Below, piece by piece: positions 36,360 to 45,047 of a stretch of DNA of 64,000 bases. The stretch is from Parahoeflea alexandrii (GTDB taxonomy: Bacteria; Pseudomonadota; Alphaproteobacteria; Rhizobiales; Rhizobiaceae), in assembly GCF_027214025.1 (NCBI RefSeq), contig NZ_JAPWHB010000004.1, positions 248,001 through 312,000 on the forward strand, read 5' to 3'. The translations under genes were made by a program, and so were the position numbers. The stretch's first letter is position 1, and each line of letters starts with the position of its first letter. Below the pieces are notes generated by a model. It saw nothing but the letters and a program-made list of their open reading frames with translations, ran no database searches and was not told where the DNA came from.

Positions 36360-38210
36360 CTATTCCGCCGCCGTCGCGTCGGCGTCCACGTCGATGAAGC
36401 CGCCCGACTGCCGCGACCACAGATCGGCATAGATGCCGCCCGACTTGATCAGTTCGTCATGCGTGCCGGTTTCGACGATCTCGCCATGGTCGAGCACCAC
36501 CAACCGGTCCATTTGCGCAATCGTCGACAGCCGGTGCGCAATCGCGATCACCGTCTTGTTTTCCATCAGCGCGAACAGGTTCTCCTGGATCGCCGCCTCG
36601 ACCTCGGAATCGAGCGCCGATGTGGCTTCGTCGAGCACCAGGATCGGCGCATCCTTCAGAAACACCCGGGCGATGGCAATGCGCTGGCGCTGGCCGCCGG
36701 AAAGCTTGACACCGCGTTCGCCGACATGGGCGTCGAGCCCGGTGCGGCCGGCAAGATCCTCCAGCCCCTCGATGAATTCCAGCGCATTGGCCTTGCGCAC
36801 CGCGTCGAGGATTTCCGCCTCGGTGGCGTCGGGCTTTCCATAGGCGATGTTGTCACGCACCGAGCGGTGCAAGAGCGAGGTGTCCTGGCTGACCATGCCC
36901 ACCTGACCGCGCAGGCTGTCCTGGCTGACCTGGGAAACGTCATGGCCATCGATCAGCACCCGCCCGCTTTCCAGATTGTAGAACCTCAGCAGCAGGCTGA
37001 CGAGGGTCGTCTTGCCCGCGCCCGAGCGGCCGACAAGCCCGATCTTCTCGCCGGGCGCGATCTTCAGCGACAGGTTCTCGATCACGCCGCTCTGCTTGCC
37101 GTAGTGGAAGCGGACATTCTCGAACTCGATCCCGCCCTTCCTGGCGACGATTTCGCCGGCGCCGGGCCGGTCGACGACATCATGCGGCTTGACCATCATG
37201 TCCATCCCATCCTGGACCACGCCGATATTTTCGAAAAAGCCCGAGACCTCCCACATGATCCACTGCGACATGCCGTTGATCCTGAGCGAAAGCCCGATGA
37301 CGACGGCGATGGAGCCCACCGACACAATGCCCGTCAGCCAGAACCCGATCGACATCGCGGAAACCACGAACACCAGGACGCAATTGTTGAAGTAGACCAG
37401 CGATTCAAACAGCGTCACCTGGCGCATCTGCCGGTGCACCGCCTCGAGAAACATGTCCATGCTCTCCTGCGCATACGCCTCTTCGCGGCCGGCGTGGGAA
37501 AACAGCTTCACCGTCGAGATGTTGGTGTAGCTGTCAACCACCCGGCCCGTCATCGCCGAACGCGCGTCGGCCTGGTCGGCCGAAATCCGCTTGAGCTTCG
37601 GCACGAAATACATGATCAGGCAGATGTAGATGCCCAGCCAGACCAGCAGAGGCAGCACCAGCCGCCACTCGGCGCTCGCCACCATGCCGATCATGGCGAT
37701 GAAGTAGACCGAGACAAAGACAAACACATCGAGCAGCTTCATCACCGATTCCCGGATCGACAGCGATGTCTGCATCACCTTGGTGGCGACCCGGCCGGCG
37801 AACTCGTTGGAAAAGAAGCTCAGGCTCTGGCGCAGCAGGTAGCGGTGCATCTGCCAGCGCGCGATCATCGGGTAGTTGCCCAGAAGCGTCTGGTGAACAA
37901 TCAGCGAATGCAGCATCACCGCGACCGGCAGGCCGACAAGCAGCACCGCGCCCATCAGCACCAGCCGCAACCATTCGCGCTGCAGGAATCCTTGCGGGTC
38001 GGTATTGGAAAGCCAGTCGACAATCGAGCCCAGGAAGCCAAAAAGCATGACTTCACCGACGGCAATCAGCGCGGTCACGGCGGACAGCGCAAGCAGCCAG
38101 GGGGCGGCTTCCCGCGAATAGTGCCAGCAGAAAGCCACCAGTCCTTCCGGCGGCGCGGTTGGAACCGCTTCAGGATAGGGGTTCAGTCGTCGTTCAAACC
38201 ATCCAAACAT
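36360..38210 (-). CDS. ABC half-exporter, first of a tandem pair
   Basis: This 616-residue half-transporter has the same order of domains, with Walker A GRSGAGKTT, LSGGQRQR, ILVLDEATSALDSE and AHRLSTI. Both partners have complete ATP sites, unlike heterodimers with one degenerate site. The second gene starts 48 bp after this one ends. The 5' region contains a 15-codon frame with a strong ribosome site and alternative hairpins, which suggests translation-linked control. Confidence 0.92.
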   Translation of the reverse strand: MFGWFERRLNPYPEAVPTAPPEGLVAFCWHYSREAAPWLLALSAVTALIAVGEVMLFGFLGSIVDWLSNTDPQGFLQREWLRLVLMGAVLLVGLPVAVMLHSLIVHQTLLGNYPMIARWQMHRYLLRQSLSFFSNEFAGRVATKVMQTSLSIRESVMKLLDVFVFVSVYFIAMIGMVASAEWRLVLPLLVWLGIYICLIMYFVPKLKRISADQADARSAMTGRVVDSYTNISTVKLFSHAGREEAYAQESMDMFLEAVHRQMRQVTLFESLVYFNNCVLVFVVSAMSIGFWLTGIVSVGSIAVVIGLSLRINGMSQWIMWEVSGFFENIGVVQDGMDMMVKPHDVVDRPGAGEIVARKGGIEFENVRFHYGKQSGVIENLSLKIAPGEKIGLVGRSGAGKTTLVSLLLRFYNLESGRVLIDGHDVSQVSQDSLRGQVGMVSQDTSLLHRSVRDNIAYGKPDATEAEILDAVRKANALEFIEGLEDLAGRTGLDAHVGERGVKLSGGQRQRIAIARVFLKDAPILVLDEATSALDSEVEAAIQENLFALMENKTVIAIAHRLSTIAQMDRLVVLDHGEIVETGTHDELIKSGGIYADLWSRQSGGFIDVDADATAAE

Positions 38211-38223
38211 GGATGTCTCCTTG

Positions 38224-38258
38224 AAAAGTGCCGCAAGCGGCGCGTATGCGATGCGCCG
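38224..38258 (-). promoter_or_regulatory. Alternative hairpins just before the ABC exporter start
   Basis: On the minus strand CGGCGC pairs with GCGCCG (38253-38258 with 38238-38243). The competing hairpin GCCG-CTTG-CGGC (38230-38241) is followed by AC and TTTT. The two share bases 38238-38241 and cannot coexist. They lie just before the AAGGAG ribosome site, as in an attenuator. Confidence 0.4.
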
Positions 38259-38362
38259 GCAGGATCGAAATGCAGGCCAGGATCACGCGATAACGTCATT
38301 TGCCCGTCGGAAAGGGCGCAAAAGCCGGAAATGAAAACTGAAACCGCGAAAGACCTGTCTGT

Positions 38363-38410
38363 TCAGTAGCCCATGGCCACTATCGGAAAGCTGATATAGA
38401 TGATGCGCAT
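38363..38410 (-). CDS. Putative 15-residue leader peptide upstream of the ABC exporters
   Basis: The frame reads MRIIYISFPIVAMGY and stops. Its ATG has a perfect GGAGG five bases upstream, one of the best ribosome sites in the window. It lies 152 bp before the ABC exporter gene on the same strand, with mutually exclusive hairpins between. The IIYISFPIV stretch recalls the hydrophobic stalling segments of Erm-type leaders, but this similarity is loose. It could be an attenuation leader or chance. Confidence 0.5.
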   Translation of the reverse strand: MRIIYISFPIVAMGY

Positions 38411-38531
38411 TACAGCCTCCGTCAGGTTCGCGTTGAAGATGGTCTGTTCTAAGTCAGATTCGGCTGATGTGCCAGATCACCGCAAACGCTTTGTCCGTCC
38501 TCGGCCTGTCCTTGCTTGATATTGTGATAAA

Positions 38532-39020
38532 ATGACCACAGAAACCGCCGCCAACCGAAAGCCCCTGATCGCGCTTTACCAGCCCGACATTCCCGGCAAC
38601 ACCGGCTCGATCCTCAGGCTCGGCGCCTGCCTGGGTATCGGCGTCCACATCATCGGCCCGGCCGGCTTCGACATGACCGACCGCTCTCTCAAGCGCGCCG
38701 GCATGGATTACATCGAGATGGCCACCCTCACCCGTCACGACGGCTGGGAGGAGTTCGAGACATGGCGGCAGGCGGAAAAGCGCCGCCTCGTGCTGATGAC
38801 CACGAAATCCGCCACGCCTTATATCGATGACGCGGACCACACCCTCACCGCCCAGGACGTGGTGCTGTTCGGCCGCGAAAGCGCCGGCGTGCCCGACAGG
38901 GTCCATGACGCTGCCGATGCGCGTCTGACCATTCCGATGATCGAAGGCCGGCGCAGCCTCAACCTCGCCATGAGCGTCGCCATCATCGCCGGCGAGATCA
39001 ATCGCCGGTTCGGGCTGTAG
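38532..39020 (+). CDS. trmL: tRNA (cytidine(34)-2'-O)-methyltransferase TrmL
   Basis: This 162-residue SPOUT-fold enzyme methylates the wobble base of tRNA-Leu. Typical segments are YQPDIPGNTGSILRLGACLG, VLFGRESAGVPDRV and IPMIEGRRSLNLAMSVAI, the last two forming the knotted SAM site. The length is normal. It is a single gene divergent from the ABC exporter leader. Confidence 0.94.
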   Translation: MTTETAANRKPLIALYQPDIPGNTGSILRLGACLGIGVHIIGPAGFDMTDRSLKRAGMDYIEMATLTRHDGWEEFETWRQAEKRRLVLMTTKSATPYIDDADHTLTAQDVVLFGRESAGVPDRVHDAADARLTIPMIEGRRSLNLAMSVAIIAGEINRRFGL

Positions 39021-39032
39021 GCAAGAACAAAG

Positions 39033-39416
39033 TCAGTCATAACTGACCACCTCGAACTCGATGCCGTTCTCGTCATCGAAATAGAACCGGCGCCCCGGCT
39101 CGTAATCGGCATGGCTGTGGGTCGGATAGCCCAGCGCCTTCACTTTGGCCTCGACCGCATCGAGATCGTCGACGACGATACCGACATGGTTGAGATTGCC
39201 GATGCCGTCGCGCTCATTGCCGCCGCGTGGCCGCGTCGATTTCGGCGTGTAGAGCGCCAGGTAGTCGTCGTCCGTTCCAACATGAATCGACCTTCCGTCA
39301 TTGATGGAAGGCCCCTGCCAGCGGATTTTCCAGCCGAACACATCGCACAGCCATTTGGCGGTGGCGGCCGCATCGGCGACGGTGAAATTGACATGTTCGA
39401 GCGTGGATCTGGTCAT
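39033..39416 (-). CDS. VOC-family (glyoxalase-like) protein
   Basis: This 127-residue protein has the paired beta-alpha-beta-beta-beta modules of the vicinal-oxygen-chelate fold (LEHVNFTVADAAATAKWLCDVFGW, then NLNHVGIVVDDLDAVEAKVKALG). Candidate metal ligands are His near residue 8, His near 76 and a late Glu (GIEFEVV). Roles include glyoxalases, dioxygenases and drug-binding proteins. It is read from a SoxR-type promoter and is therefore probably induced by redox-active compounds. The substrate is unknown. Confidence 0.9.
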   Translation of the reverse strand: MTRSTLEHVNFTVADAAATAKWLCDVFGWKIRWQGPSINDGRSIHVGTDDDYLALYTPKSTRPRGGNERDGIGNLNHVGIVVDDLDAVEAKVKALGYPTHSHADYEPGRRFYFDDENGIEFEVVSYD

Positions 39417-39458
39417 GAAAGCCTCCTCAATCTTGTCTTCTTGCCTGTCATGGAGATC

Positions 39459-39489
39459 ATGCTACTTTCTCAAGTGAACTTGAGGTCAA
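39459..39489 (-). promoter_or_regulatory. SoxR-controlled promoter with a 19-bp spacer
   Basis: CTCAAGTGAACTTGAG (39469-39484) matches the SoxR box of E. coli soxS (CCTCAAGTTAACTTGAGG). On the minus strand it lies between -35 TTGACC (39484-39489) and -10 TAGCAT (39459-39464), which are 19 bp apart. An overlong spacer is the hallmark of MerR/SoxR activation. It drives the VOC gene, with soxR diverging. Confidence 0.88.
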
Positions 39490-39503
39490 GAGGTTTTTCC
39501 ATT

Positions 39504-39977
39504 ATGGCTACGATCCGCACTCAGGGGCTTCTAACCATCGGGGAAGTGGCAAGCCGCACCGGTCTCGCCGTCTCGGCGATCCGCTACTACGACGACGAGG
39601 GACTGGTTTCGGCGCGCCGCACGCCAGGCGGAAAGCGGATGTTCATCCGCTCCGACATCAGGCGCCTGTCCTTCATCCTGATCGCCCAGCAGATGGGATT
39701 TTCGCTTGAGGAGATCCGCGCCCAGCTCAAGCAGCTGCCGCTCGAGCGCACGCCCACCAAACGTGATTGGGAAAAGATCAGCCGCGGCTTCCGCGCCCGG
39801 CTCGACGCCCGTATCGGCATGCTCGAACGGCTGCGCGACCGGCTCGACGGCTGCATCGGCTGCGGCTGTCTCTCGCTCGACGCCTGCAAGCTCTACAATC
39901 CGGATGACAGGGCAGGCCGGACCGGCACGGGTCCGAGGCTGGTGGTACAGAAATCGATAGAGTCTTCAGCGGAATAA
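39504..39977 (+). CDS. soxR: Redox-sensing transcriptional activator SoxR
   Basis: This 157-residue MerR-family protein has an N-terminal winged helix (TIGEVASRTGLAVSAIRYYDDEGLV), a dimer helix, and the [2Fe-2S] cluster motif CIGCGCLSLDAC (Cys-x2-Cys-x-Cys-x5-Cys). One-electron oxidation of the cluster switches promoters on. The only visible target here is the divergent VOC gene; no soxS is present, as expected outside enterics. Confidence 0.96.
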   Translation: MATIRTQGLLTIGEVASRTGLAVSAIRYYDDEGLVSARRTPGGKRMFIRSDIRRLSFILIAQQMGFSLEEIRAQLKQLPLERTPTKRDWEKISRGFRARLDARIGMLERLRDRLDGCIGCGCLSLDACKLYNPDDRAGRTGTGPRLVVQKSIESSAE

Positions 39978-40004
39978 TCGGCCGCATTGTTCGGCCCGCA
40001 GCAA

Positions 40005-40274
40005 TCAGTCGGCCGTCGGCAACCGACGCATGGTGAACTCGATCTCGTCACCCTCGCCCGGCAAGGCCCGCCAACTCTCGACTTCCGTCCAGTAGGCGGC
40101 TTTCGGCCAGGCGGAAAACCACTCCCGTGCCTTTTCTCGCGCTTCGCCCCGGCTCAACCGGTAGGTTTCGCGCACGAAGCTGCCCGATTTTCTTCCTTCG
40201 GATTTTTCCTTGCGCGCACGGGCGATCTCGCGGCGCAGCCCGTCGAGAGGCGGGCGTTGCTGATACCGGTTCAT
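40005..40274 (-). CDS. Small basic hypothetical protein
   Basis: This 89-residue protein begins [20 protein letters not shown] and is rich in Arg, Lys and Glu with no membrane segment. The ATG has AAGGAAGG just upstream. I do not recognise a named family, although similar small soluble proteins are common in rhizobia. It ends close to soxR and is divergent from hemF. Confidence 0.7.
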   Translation of the reverse strand: MNRYQQRPPLDGLRREIARARKEKSEGRKSGSFVRETYRLSRGEAREKAREWFSAWPKAAYWTEVESWRALPGEGDEIEFTMRRLPTAD

Positions 40275-40429
40275 GGGCCTTCCTTTGCCATCATGGCTGG
40301 CCCACTTTAGCTCAAAAGCGGGTTCCCGGCGAGTCCCGTGAAATCTGCCACAATCGGGATGCAATGCTGCGGTTACATATCCTGGGATCTGCTGCTAAGA
40401 CGGAACCAAAACCAAACCGAGGAGCCCCA

Positions 40430-41341
40430 ATGCAACGCCCAAGCCTGCCAGCCGGCCTGCCCGACGACATCGAGGACAAGAAGATAAAAGCACGCCAGTG
40501 GTTTGAGCAGTTGCGCGACCAGATCTGCCTGAGCTTCGAGGCGCTTGAGGATGAAGTCGACAATCCGCAGTCGACCGGCGAACCGGGACGTTTCGAGCGC
40601 ACGCCATGGCAGCGCGACGAGGGGGCCGGCGGTGGCGGCACCATGTCGATCATGAAGGGCCGGCTGTTCGAGAAGGTCGGCGTCCACACCTCCACCGTCT
40701 ACGGCGAATTTTCGCCCGAATTCCGCGCCCAGATCCCCGGCGCCGAGGAAGATCCGCGGTTCTGGGCCTCCGGCATCTCGTTGATTGCCCACCCCACCAA
40801 CCCGCATGTGCCGACCGTGCACATGAACACCCGCATGGTGGTGACCACCAGCCAGTGGTTCGGCGGCGGCGCCGACTTGACCCCGGTGCTCGACAACCGC
40901 CGCACCCAGACCGATCCCGACGCGCAGCTGTTCCACCGCGCCATGGAGATTGCCTGCAACCGTCACGCCGTCGCCGACTATCCGAAGTTCAAAGCCTGGT
41001 GTGATGAGTATTTCTACCTGCCGCACCGGGACGAGCCGCGCGGCATCGGCGGCATCTTCTACGACTGGCTGCACGGCGGTGAAGACCATGGCATGTGGGA
41101 CGCCAATTTCGCCTTCACCCAGGACGTCGGTCGGGCTTTCAACGTGGTCTACCCGAAGCTCGTCCGGTCGAACTTCAACAAGCCCTGGACCGATGCCGAA
41201 CGCACCGAGCAGCTGATCCGCCGCGGCCGCTATGTCGAGTTCAACCTGCTCTACGACCGCGGCACCATTTTCGGTCTGAAGACCGGCGGCAACGTCGCCT
41301 CGATCCTGTCTTCACTGCCGCCGGTGGTGATGTATCCGTAA
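40430..41341 (+). CDS. hemF: Oxygen-dependent coproporphyrinogen III oxidase
   Basis: This 303-residue cytoplasmic enzyme decarboxylates coproporphyrinogen III to protoporphyrinogen IX in heme synthesis using O2. Family signatures include RNTRMV-like [21 protein letters not shown] and [11 protein letters not shown]-like [24 protein letters not shown]. The ATG follows GAGGAG by 7 bp. Heme demand links it loosely to petABC nearby. Confidence 0.97.
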   Translation: MQRPSLPAGLPDDIEDKKIKARQWFEQLRDQICLSFEALEDEVDNPQSTGEPGRFERTPWQRDEGAGGGGTMSIMKGRLFEKVGVHTSTVYGEFSPEFRAQIPGAEEDPRFWASGISLIAHPTNPHVPTVHMNTRMVVTTSQWFGGGADLTPVLDNRRTQTDPDAQLFHRAMEIACNRHAVADYPKFKAWCDEYFYLPHRDEPRGIGGIFYDWLHGGEDHGMWDANFAFTQDVGRAFNVVYPKLVRSNFNKPWTDAERTEQLIRRGRYVEFNLLYDRGTIFGLKTGGNVASILSSLPPVVMYP

Positions 41342-41353
41342 AGCAAGCCGGGA

Positions 41354-41878
41354 TCAGGCCGCCACGCCCGGCCGGTTGCGCCGCGCGGCAACCGCGCGCA
41401 ATGCCTCGTCGACCAGATGGTTGGCGATCTTCATGCGCGTGGTCGCGGCCTCCCGCCATTCCGCCGGCGTCCGGTCGGGATGATTGAGCCGGGCGAAACG
41501 CCGCCGTTTCGATTGCAGCTCCGCCGGCGTGTCCGAGGCCAGCAGATTGATGTCCTTCGCCACGTCCGCGGGGCTGAGCCGTTTGAACAGCGACGTGTCG
41601 ATGGCGGGTTTCGGCTTCGGCGCAGGCGTGGGTGTATCATTGTGAACGGCTGGCTTTGGCCTCGGCGCCGGCGTTGATGCGTCGATGGGAACGGCGGAAT
41701 GTGCGGCACCGCGTTGTTCCCTGCTCGGCCAGGGCTGCGTCCTGAAACTCGCGCAAACAAAGCTCGAATTCCAACCGCGCATAGCTGTCCAGGACCCGGA
41801 TCTGTCTGCTGGGGTGTCTTCCCGTTCTTGGCTCACGCGATCCAGAACGGCCTCGAACGAACTCAAACCCACAATCAT
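41354..41878 (-). CDS. J-domain-like protein, probably frameshifted near its start
   Basis: The C-terminal part (about residues 95-165) is a J domain with the HPD motif in FARLNHPDRTPAEWREA, which suggests a DnaK co-chaperone. A Pro/Ala/Lys-rich linker (PTPAPKPKPA) precedes it. The first 55 codons read poorly. A different frame starting at the ATG at 41918 reads well (RQIRVLDSYARLEFELCLRE) until about 41720. Removing one C from the CCC at 41719-41721 would fuse the two into one clean frame. The true gene is likely 41354-41918, either inactivated or miscalled by one base. Confidence 0.6.
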   Translation of the reverse strand: MIVGLSSFEAVLDRVSQEREDTPADRSGSWTAMRGWNSSFVCASFRTQPWPSREQRGAAHSAVPIDASTPAPRPKPAVHNDTPTPAPKPKPAIDTSLFKRLSPADVAKDINLLASDTPAELQSKRRRFARLNHPDRTPAEWREAATTRMKIANHLVDEALRAVAARRNRPGVAA

Positions 41879-42189
41879 CCCGGAATCCTGCTGCAGGAGA
41901 CGACATCGTTGGGTTCATTGCTAGCGAAACAAGGTTAACACTTTCAAAGGATTGGCGACGTCCGGCCCGGACGGCTCGATCGTGGGGCGGGCGATTGCGG
42001 TCCCCGCCGAGCGGAACACAAGACAAAAGCGTCGATCCCGGCATTGCCGCTTCCGGTTGTGCTGCATCGGCAATCGTGATCCGGACCGGGGTGCATCCGG
42101 GCCGCTTTTAAGCTATCATGCCACTCCGTCGGCCGGTGCGCCGGCATAGGCGGATTCTTGGTTTTCGACATCGAAAAGAGGAGACAGCC

Positions 42190-42375
42190 ATGAAAACCTT
42201 CCATTGCGGATCTCTCGTTCCCGGTTGCGACTGGCACACACGGGCGGACAGCGAGGCGGAGATCGTCTCACGTGCCATCGACCATCTGCGGGAAACCCAC
42301 GGCGAGACCACCATCCGTCCGTCGATCGTCGAGCAGATCAAGGAACGCATGCTAGACGAGACCGACGCGGCCTGA
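42190..42375 (+). CDS. DUF1059 small protein
   Basis: This 61-residue protein begins MKTFHCGSLVPGCDWHTRAD and continues HLRETHGE, the DUF1059 pattern of small soluble proteins with a Cys-rich N-terminal zinc-finger-like half. The ATG follows GAGGAGA. The function is unknown. It stands alone between the J-domain gene and cca. Confidence 0.88.
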   Translation: MKTFHCGSLVPGCDWHTRADSEAEIVSRAIDHLRETHGETTIRPSIVEQIKERMLDETDAA

Positions 42376-42407
42376 TCCGGAGAGGGCCCTCGCCGTCCCG
42401 GCAGGGC

Positions 42408-43658
42408 TCAATCCTGCGCGTCGAGAAGGGCTGACTTGTCGAGGCTGAAATTGCTCTCGACCCATCTCTGCTCGAGCGCGGCCAGACGTGCGCCCATCTG
42501 CGGACCGGGGTTGACGCCCCGGGCAATCAGATCCGCGCCGGCAACGGGGAACACCGGTTTTTCCCAGCCGAGCGCGCGCGCCAGGTGACGGCTGTGACCG
42601 GCCGCATCGGTGAGTGCTGACGGATCGGTTTCGATGCGGCTGCGCGCCGAGACCAGCGACAGCCGGATCCGGTCAATGAGCGGAACCGCGCCATGGCGGT
42701 AGAGCAGCCGGTCGAGCGCGGTGATCGCCAGCGTCGGTGCGATGACCGGCGCCTCGGACCACTTGACCAGCCGGTCGGCCTCCGCCCGCGACATCTTCAG
42801 CCGCGAGGAAAGCCCGCGCATGCGCTCCGCATCCGGCGGCACCATGGCCATCAGGCGCAACATCGGATCCGGCTCCCAATCGAGAGCGACTTCGGTGGCG
42901 ATCAGCCCGCCGATGCTATCGATGCCCCACTTCTCGCTCTCGGGCAGCACGGCGGAGAGCACTCCGGACTGACGCATCCACAACAGCGCCCGGCCCGGGT
43001 CCTGCGCCTTGAAGAGCGTCTTGAGTTCCTTCCAGACCCGCTCCGGCGAGAGCTTGCCGAGCTTGTCGCGCGCCCGGGCGCAGGCCTTCAGCGCCGCCGC
43101 GTCGGGCCGGCCGGCACCGTAGTGCGCGAAGAAACGGAAATAGCGCAGCACCCTGAGATAGTCCTCGGCAATCCGCGCGTCGGCGTCGCCGATGAACCGC
43201 ACGGTGCGGTTGGCGATGTCCTCCAGTCCGCCGATCAGATCGATGACATTGCCGCTTGCATCGGCGTAAAGCGCATTGATGGTGAAATCCCGCCGCTCAG
43301 CGTCGATCTGCCAGTCATTGCCAAACACCACCTTGGCCCGCCTGCCGTCGGTCTCGGCGTCATGCCGGAGCGTGGTGATCTCGTACCCGCGGCCATCGAT
43401 GACCAGCGTCACCGTGCCGTGATCTATGCCGGTCGGCACCGCCTTGATGCCTGCCGCCTCGGCCCGCGCCACGACCTTTTCAGGCGCCCAGCTTGTCGCC
43501 AGGTCCGTATCGGTCACCGGCAGGCCCATTAGCGAATTGCGCACCGCGCCGCCGACCACCCGGACCTCCTCGCCGTCCTGGTTCAGGAGCGCAAAGATCC
43601 GGGCAAGCGCCGGTTCCTGAAACCAGTTCTCATCAGCAACGCTTGCCGCAGTGCTCAT
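42408..43658 (-). CDS. cca: CCA tRNA nucleotidyltransferase / poly(A) polymerase family
   Basis: This 416-residue class II nucleotidyltransferase has the head motif GGAVRNSLMGLPVTDTDLATSW with the catalytic Asp pair, then RRDFTINALYAD and RFIGDADARIAEDYLRVLRYFRFFAHYG. It adds or repairs the 3' CCA of tRNAs; some relatives are poly(A) polymerases. It overlaps the upstream Nudix gene as ATGA, the last gene of DUF1285-Nudix-cca. Confidence 0.93.
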   Translation of the reverse strand: MSTAASVADENWFQEPALARIFALLNQDGEEVRVVGGAVRNSLMGLPVTDTDLATSWAPEKVVARAEAAGIKAVPTGIDHGTVTLVIDGRGYEITTLRHDAETDGRRAKVVFGNDWQIDAERRDFTINALYADASGNVIDLIGGLEDIANRTVRFIGDADARIAEDYLRVLRYFRFFAHYGAGRPDAAALKACARARDKLGKLSPERVWKELKTLFKAQDPGRALLWMRQSGVLSAVLPESEKWGIDSIGGLIATEVALDWEPDPMLRLMAMVPPDAERMRGLSSRLKMSRAEADRLVKWSEAPVIAPTLAITALDRLLYRHGAVPLIDRIRLSLVSARSRIETDPSALTDAAGHSRHLARALGWEKPVFPVAGADLIARGVNPGPQMGARLAALEQRWVESNFSLDKSALLDAQD

Positions 43659-44314
43659 GCATAGAGCCTTTCATACATGGTCCGGATGATGCCGGCGGTG
43701 ACGCCCCAGATGTGGTGTTCACCGTAGGGCATCACGTAGTAGTGGCGTTCGATGCCTTCCCAGACGCGGCTTTCGCGCCGGTGATTGGCCGGATTCATCA
43801 GGAAGGACAGCGGCGTTTCGAACACCTCGTCGACCTCGACCGGGTTGGCCGTAAGCGAATAGCCCGGCTTGATCACGGCAAGCACCGGCGTGATCCGGAA
43901 GCCCGTGGTGGTCATGTAGACCGGTAGACGCCCGACCGGTTCGACAAACCGGCGGTCGAGCCCGATTTCCTCTTCCGCCTCCCGCATGGCGGCGATTTCC
44001 TCGCTCTCGTCCTCGGGATCGACGGAACCACCCGGGAACGCCACCTGTCCCGAATGCCGGCGCATGGCGGTGGCGCGGCGCGTAAGGATCACCCGAGCGT
44101 CCGGCCCGTCATCGGTGACCGGCACCAGTACGGCGGCGTCGCGCAGCTTGACGCCAGCCAGCCCTGAAACCAGTCCCGGATTGAGCACATGATCGCCATG
44201 CCCCAGATGCGCCGGCTCCGGACCGAACGCATGCTCCGGATCATGCCGCTGCGCCCGCAGTCGAAATCCCTCGGCGTCGAAACCCTGCGGCGCCATAAAA
44301 ACCGTATCCGTCAA
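43655..44314 (-). CDS. Nudix CoA pyrophosphatase-like hydrolase
   Basis: This 219-residue protein has a full Nudix box (GGSVDPEDESEEIAAMREAEEEIGL) at about residues 97-121 preceded by RHSGQVAFPGG, the UPF0035 signature of CoA diphosphatases. The start is a TTG with GGAGG seven bases upstream that overlaps the DUF1285 stop; the ATG at 44296 lacks a ribosome site. It is translationally coupled on both sides. Confidence 0.9.
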   Translation of the reverse strand: MTDTVFMAPQGFDAEGFRLRAQRHDPEHAFGPEPAHLGHGDHVLNPGLVSGLAGVKLRDAAVLVPVTDDGPDARVILTRRATAMRRHSGQVAFPGGSVDPEDESEEIAAMREAEEEIGLDRRFVEPVGRLPVYMTTTGFRITPVLAVIKPGYSLTANPVEVDEVFETPLSFLMNPANHRRESRVWEGIERHYYVMPYGEHHIWGVTAGIIRTMYERLYA

Positions 44315-44931
44315 GCACCCGCCTCCAGCCTGTCCATCGGCATGACCGGAAACACCGCCCCGGCCGAGCGGATGGCGTACATCGCCTCGCCATCAATCTC
44401 GATTTCCTCCCCGAGCGCCAGCAGGTCATAGGTCACCGCCCGGTTGACCAGCGCTTCGAGCCGGCCCCGAACCAGAAGATAGGGCTTGAGCTGATCGGTC
44501 TCGCCGGTGACGACGAATCGCAACGGGTTGTCCGGCCCGGCGCGCACAACATCGCCGACATTGGTCCGGAAAGTCAGCACCTGGGTCCCCTCTTCGTCGC
44601 TCACGGTCATCTCCACAGCCAGAAAAGGCGCGTCCACGACGCGGATGCCGATCTTTTCCACAGGCGTGACGAGATAGGTCTTGCCGTCCTCGTCGACGCG
44701 CAGCACCGTGGAAAAAAGCCGCACCAGCGCCGGTCGCCCGATCGGTGTGCCCATGTAGAACCAGGTGCCGTCGGCACGGATTTCCATGTCGATATCGCCG
44801 CAATAGGGCGGATTCCAGCGCTCGACCGGCGGCAAACCATCCTTGCCGGCATTGCGGTCGGCCTGGGCGCGCGAAATCAGCGCGGCGAGATCGCCGGCAT
44901 CTGTTTTCGCATCGGTCCTTGTTTTTGCCAT
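44311..44931 (-). CDS. DUF1285 protein
   Basis: This 206-residue soluble protein matches DUF1285 (PPVERWNPPYCGDIDMEIRADGTWFYMGTPIGRPALVRLFSTVL), a family of unknown function in proteobacteria. It heads the DUF1285-Nudix-cca operon and is divergent from the MoxR cluster, an arrangement I recall as conserved in rhizobia. No catalytic motif is apparent. Confidence 0.92.
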   Translation of the reverse strand: MAKTRTDAKTDAGDLAALISRAQADRNAGKDGLPPVERWNPPYCGDIDMEIRADGTWFYMGTPIGRPALVRLFSTVLRVDEDGKTYLVTPVEKIGIRVVDAPFLAVEMTVSDEEGTQVLTFRTNVGDVVRAGPDNPLRFVVTGETDQLKPYLLVRGRLEALVNRAVTYDLLALGEEIEIDGEAMYAIRSAGAVFPVMPMDRLEAGA

Positions 44932-45047
44932 TGTCCTGTCCAGCTATGATTACAGGTAACCAGATAGTCATCTGAACGGCACTTGTCAGCCTTTCGGCTT
45001 AGAATAAGCTGTTGGCGAGCCACGAACCAGAACGCGCGGAGACACCC

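Noticed and set aside
34515-38369. A very long open frame on the plus strand opposite the ABC exporters
   Set aside because: It mirrors two complete ABC transporter genes with intact motifs. Its own translation is rich in Arg, His and Asp with no recognisable domain, the usual effect of G+C-rich codons on the other strand.
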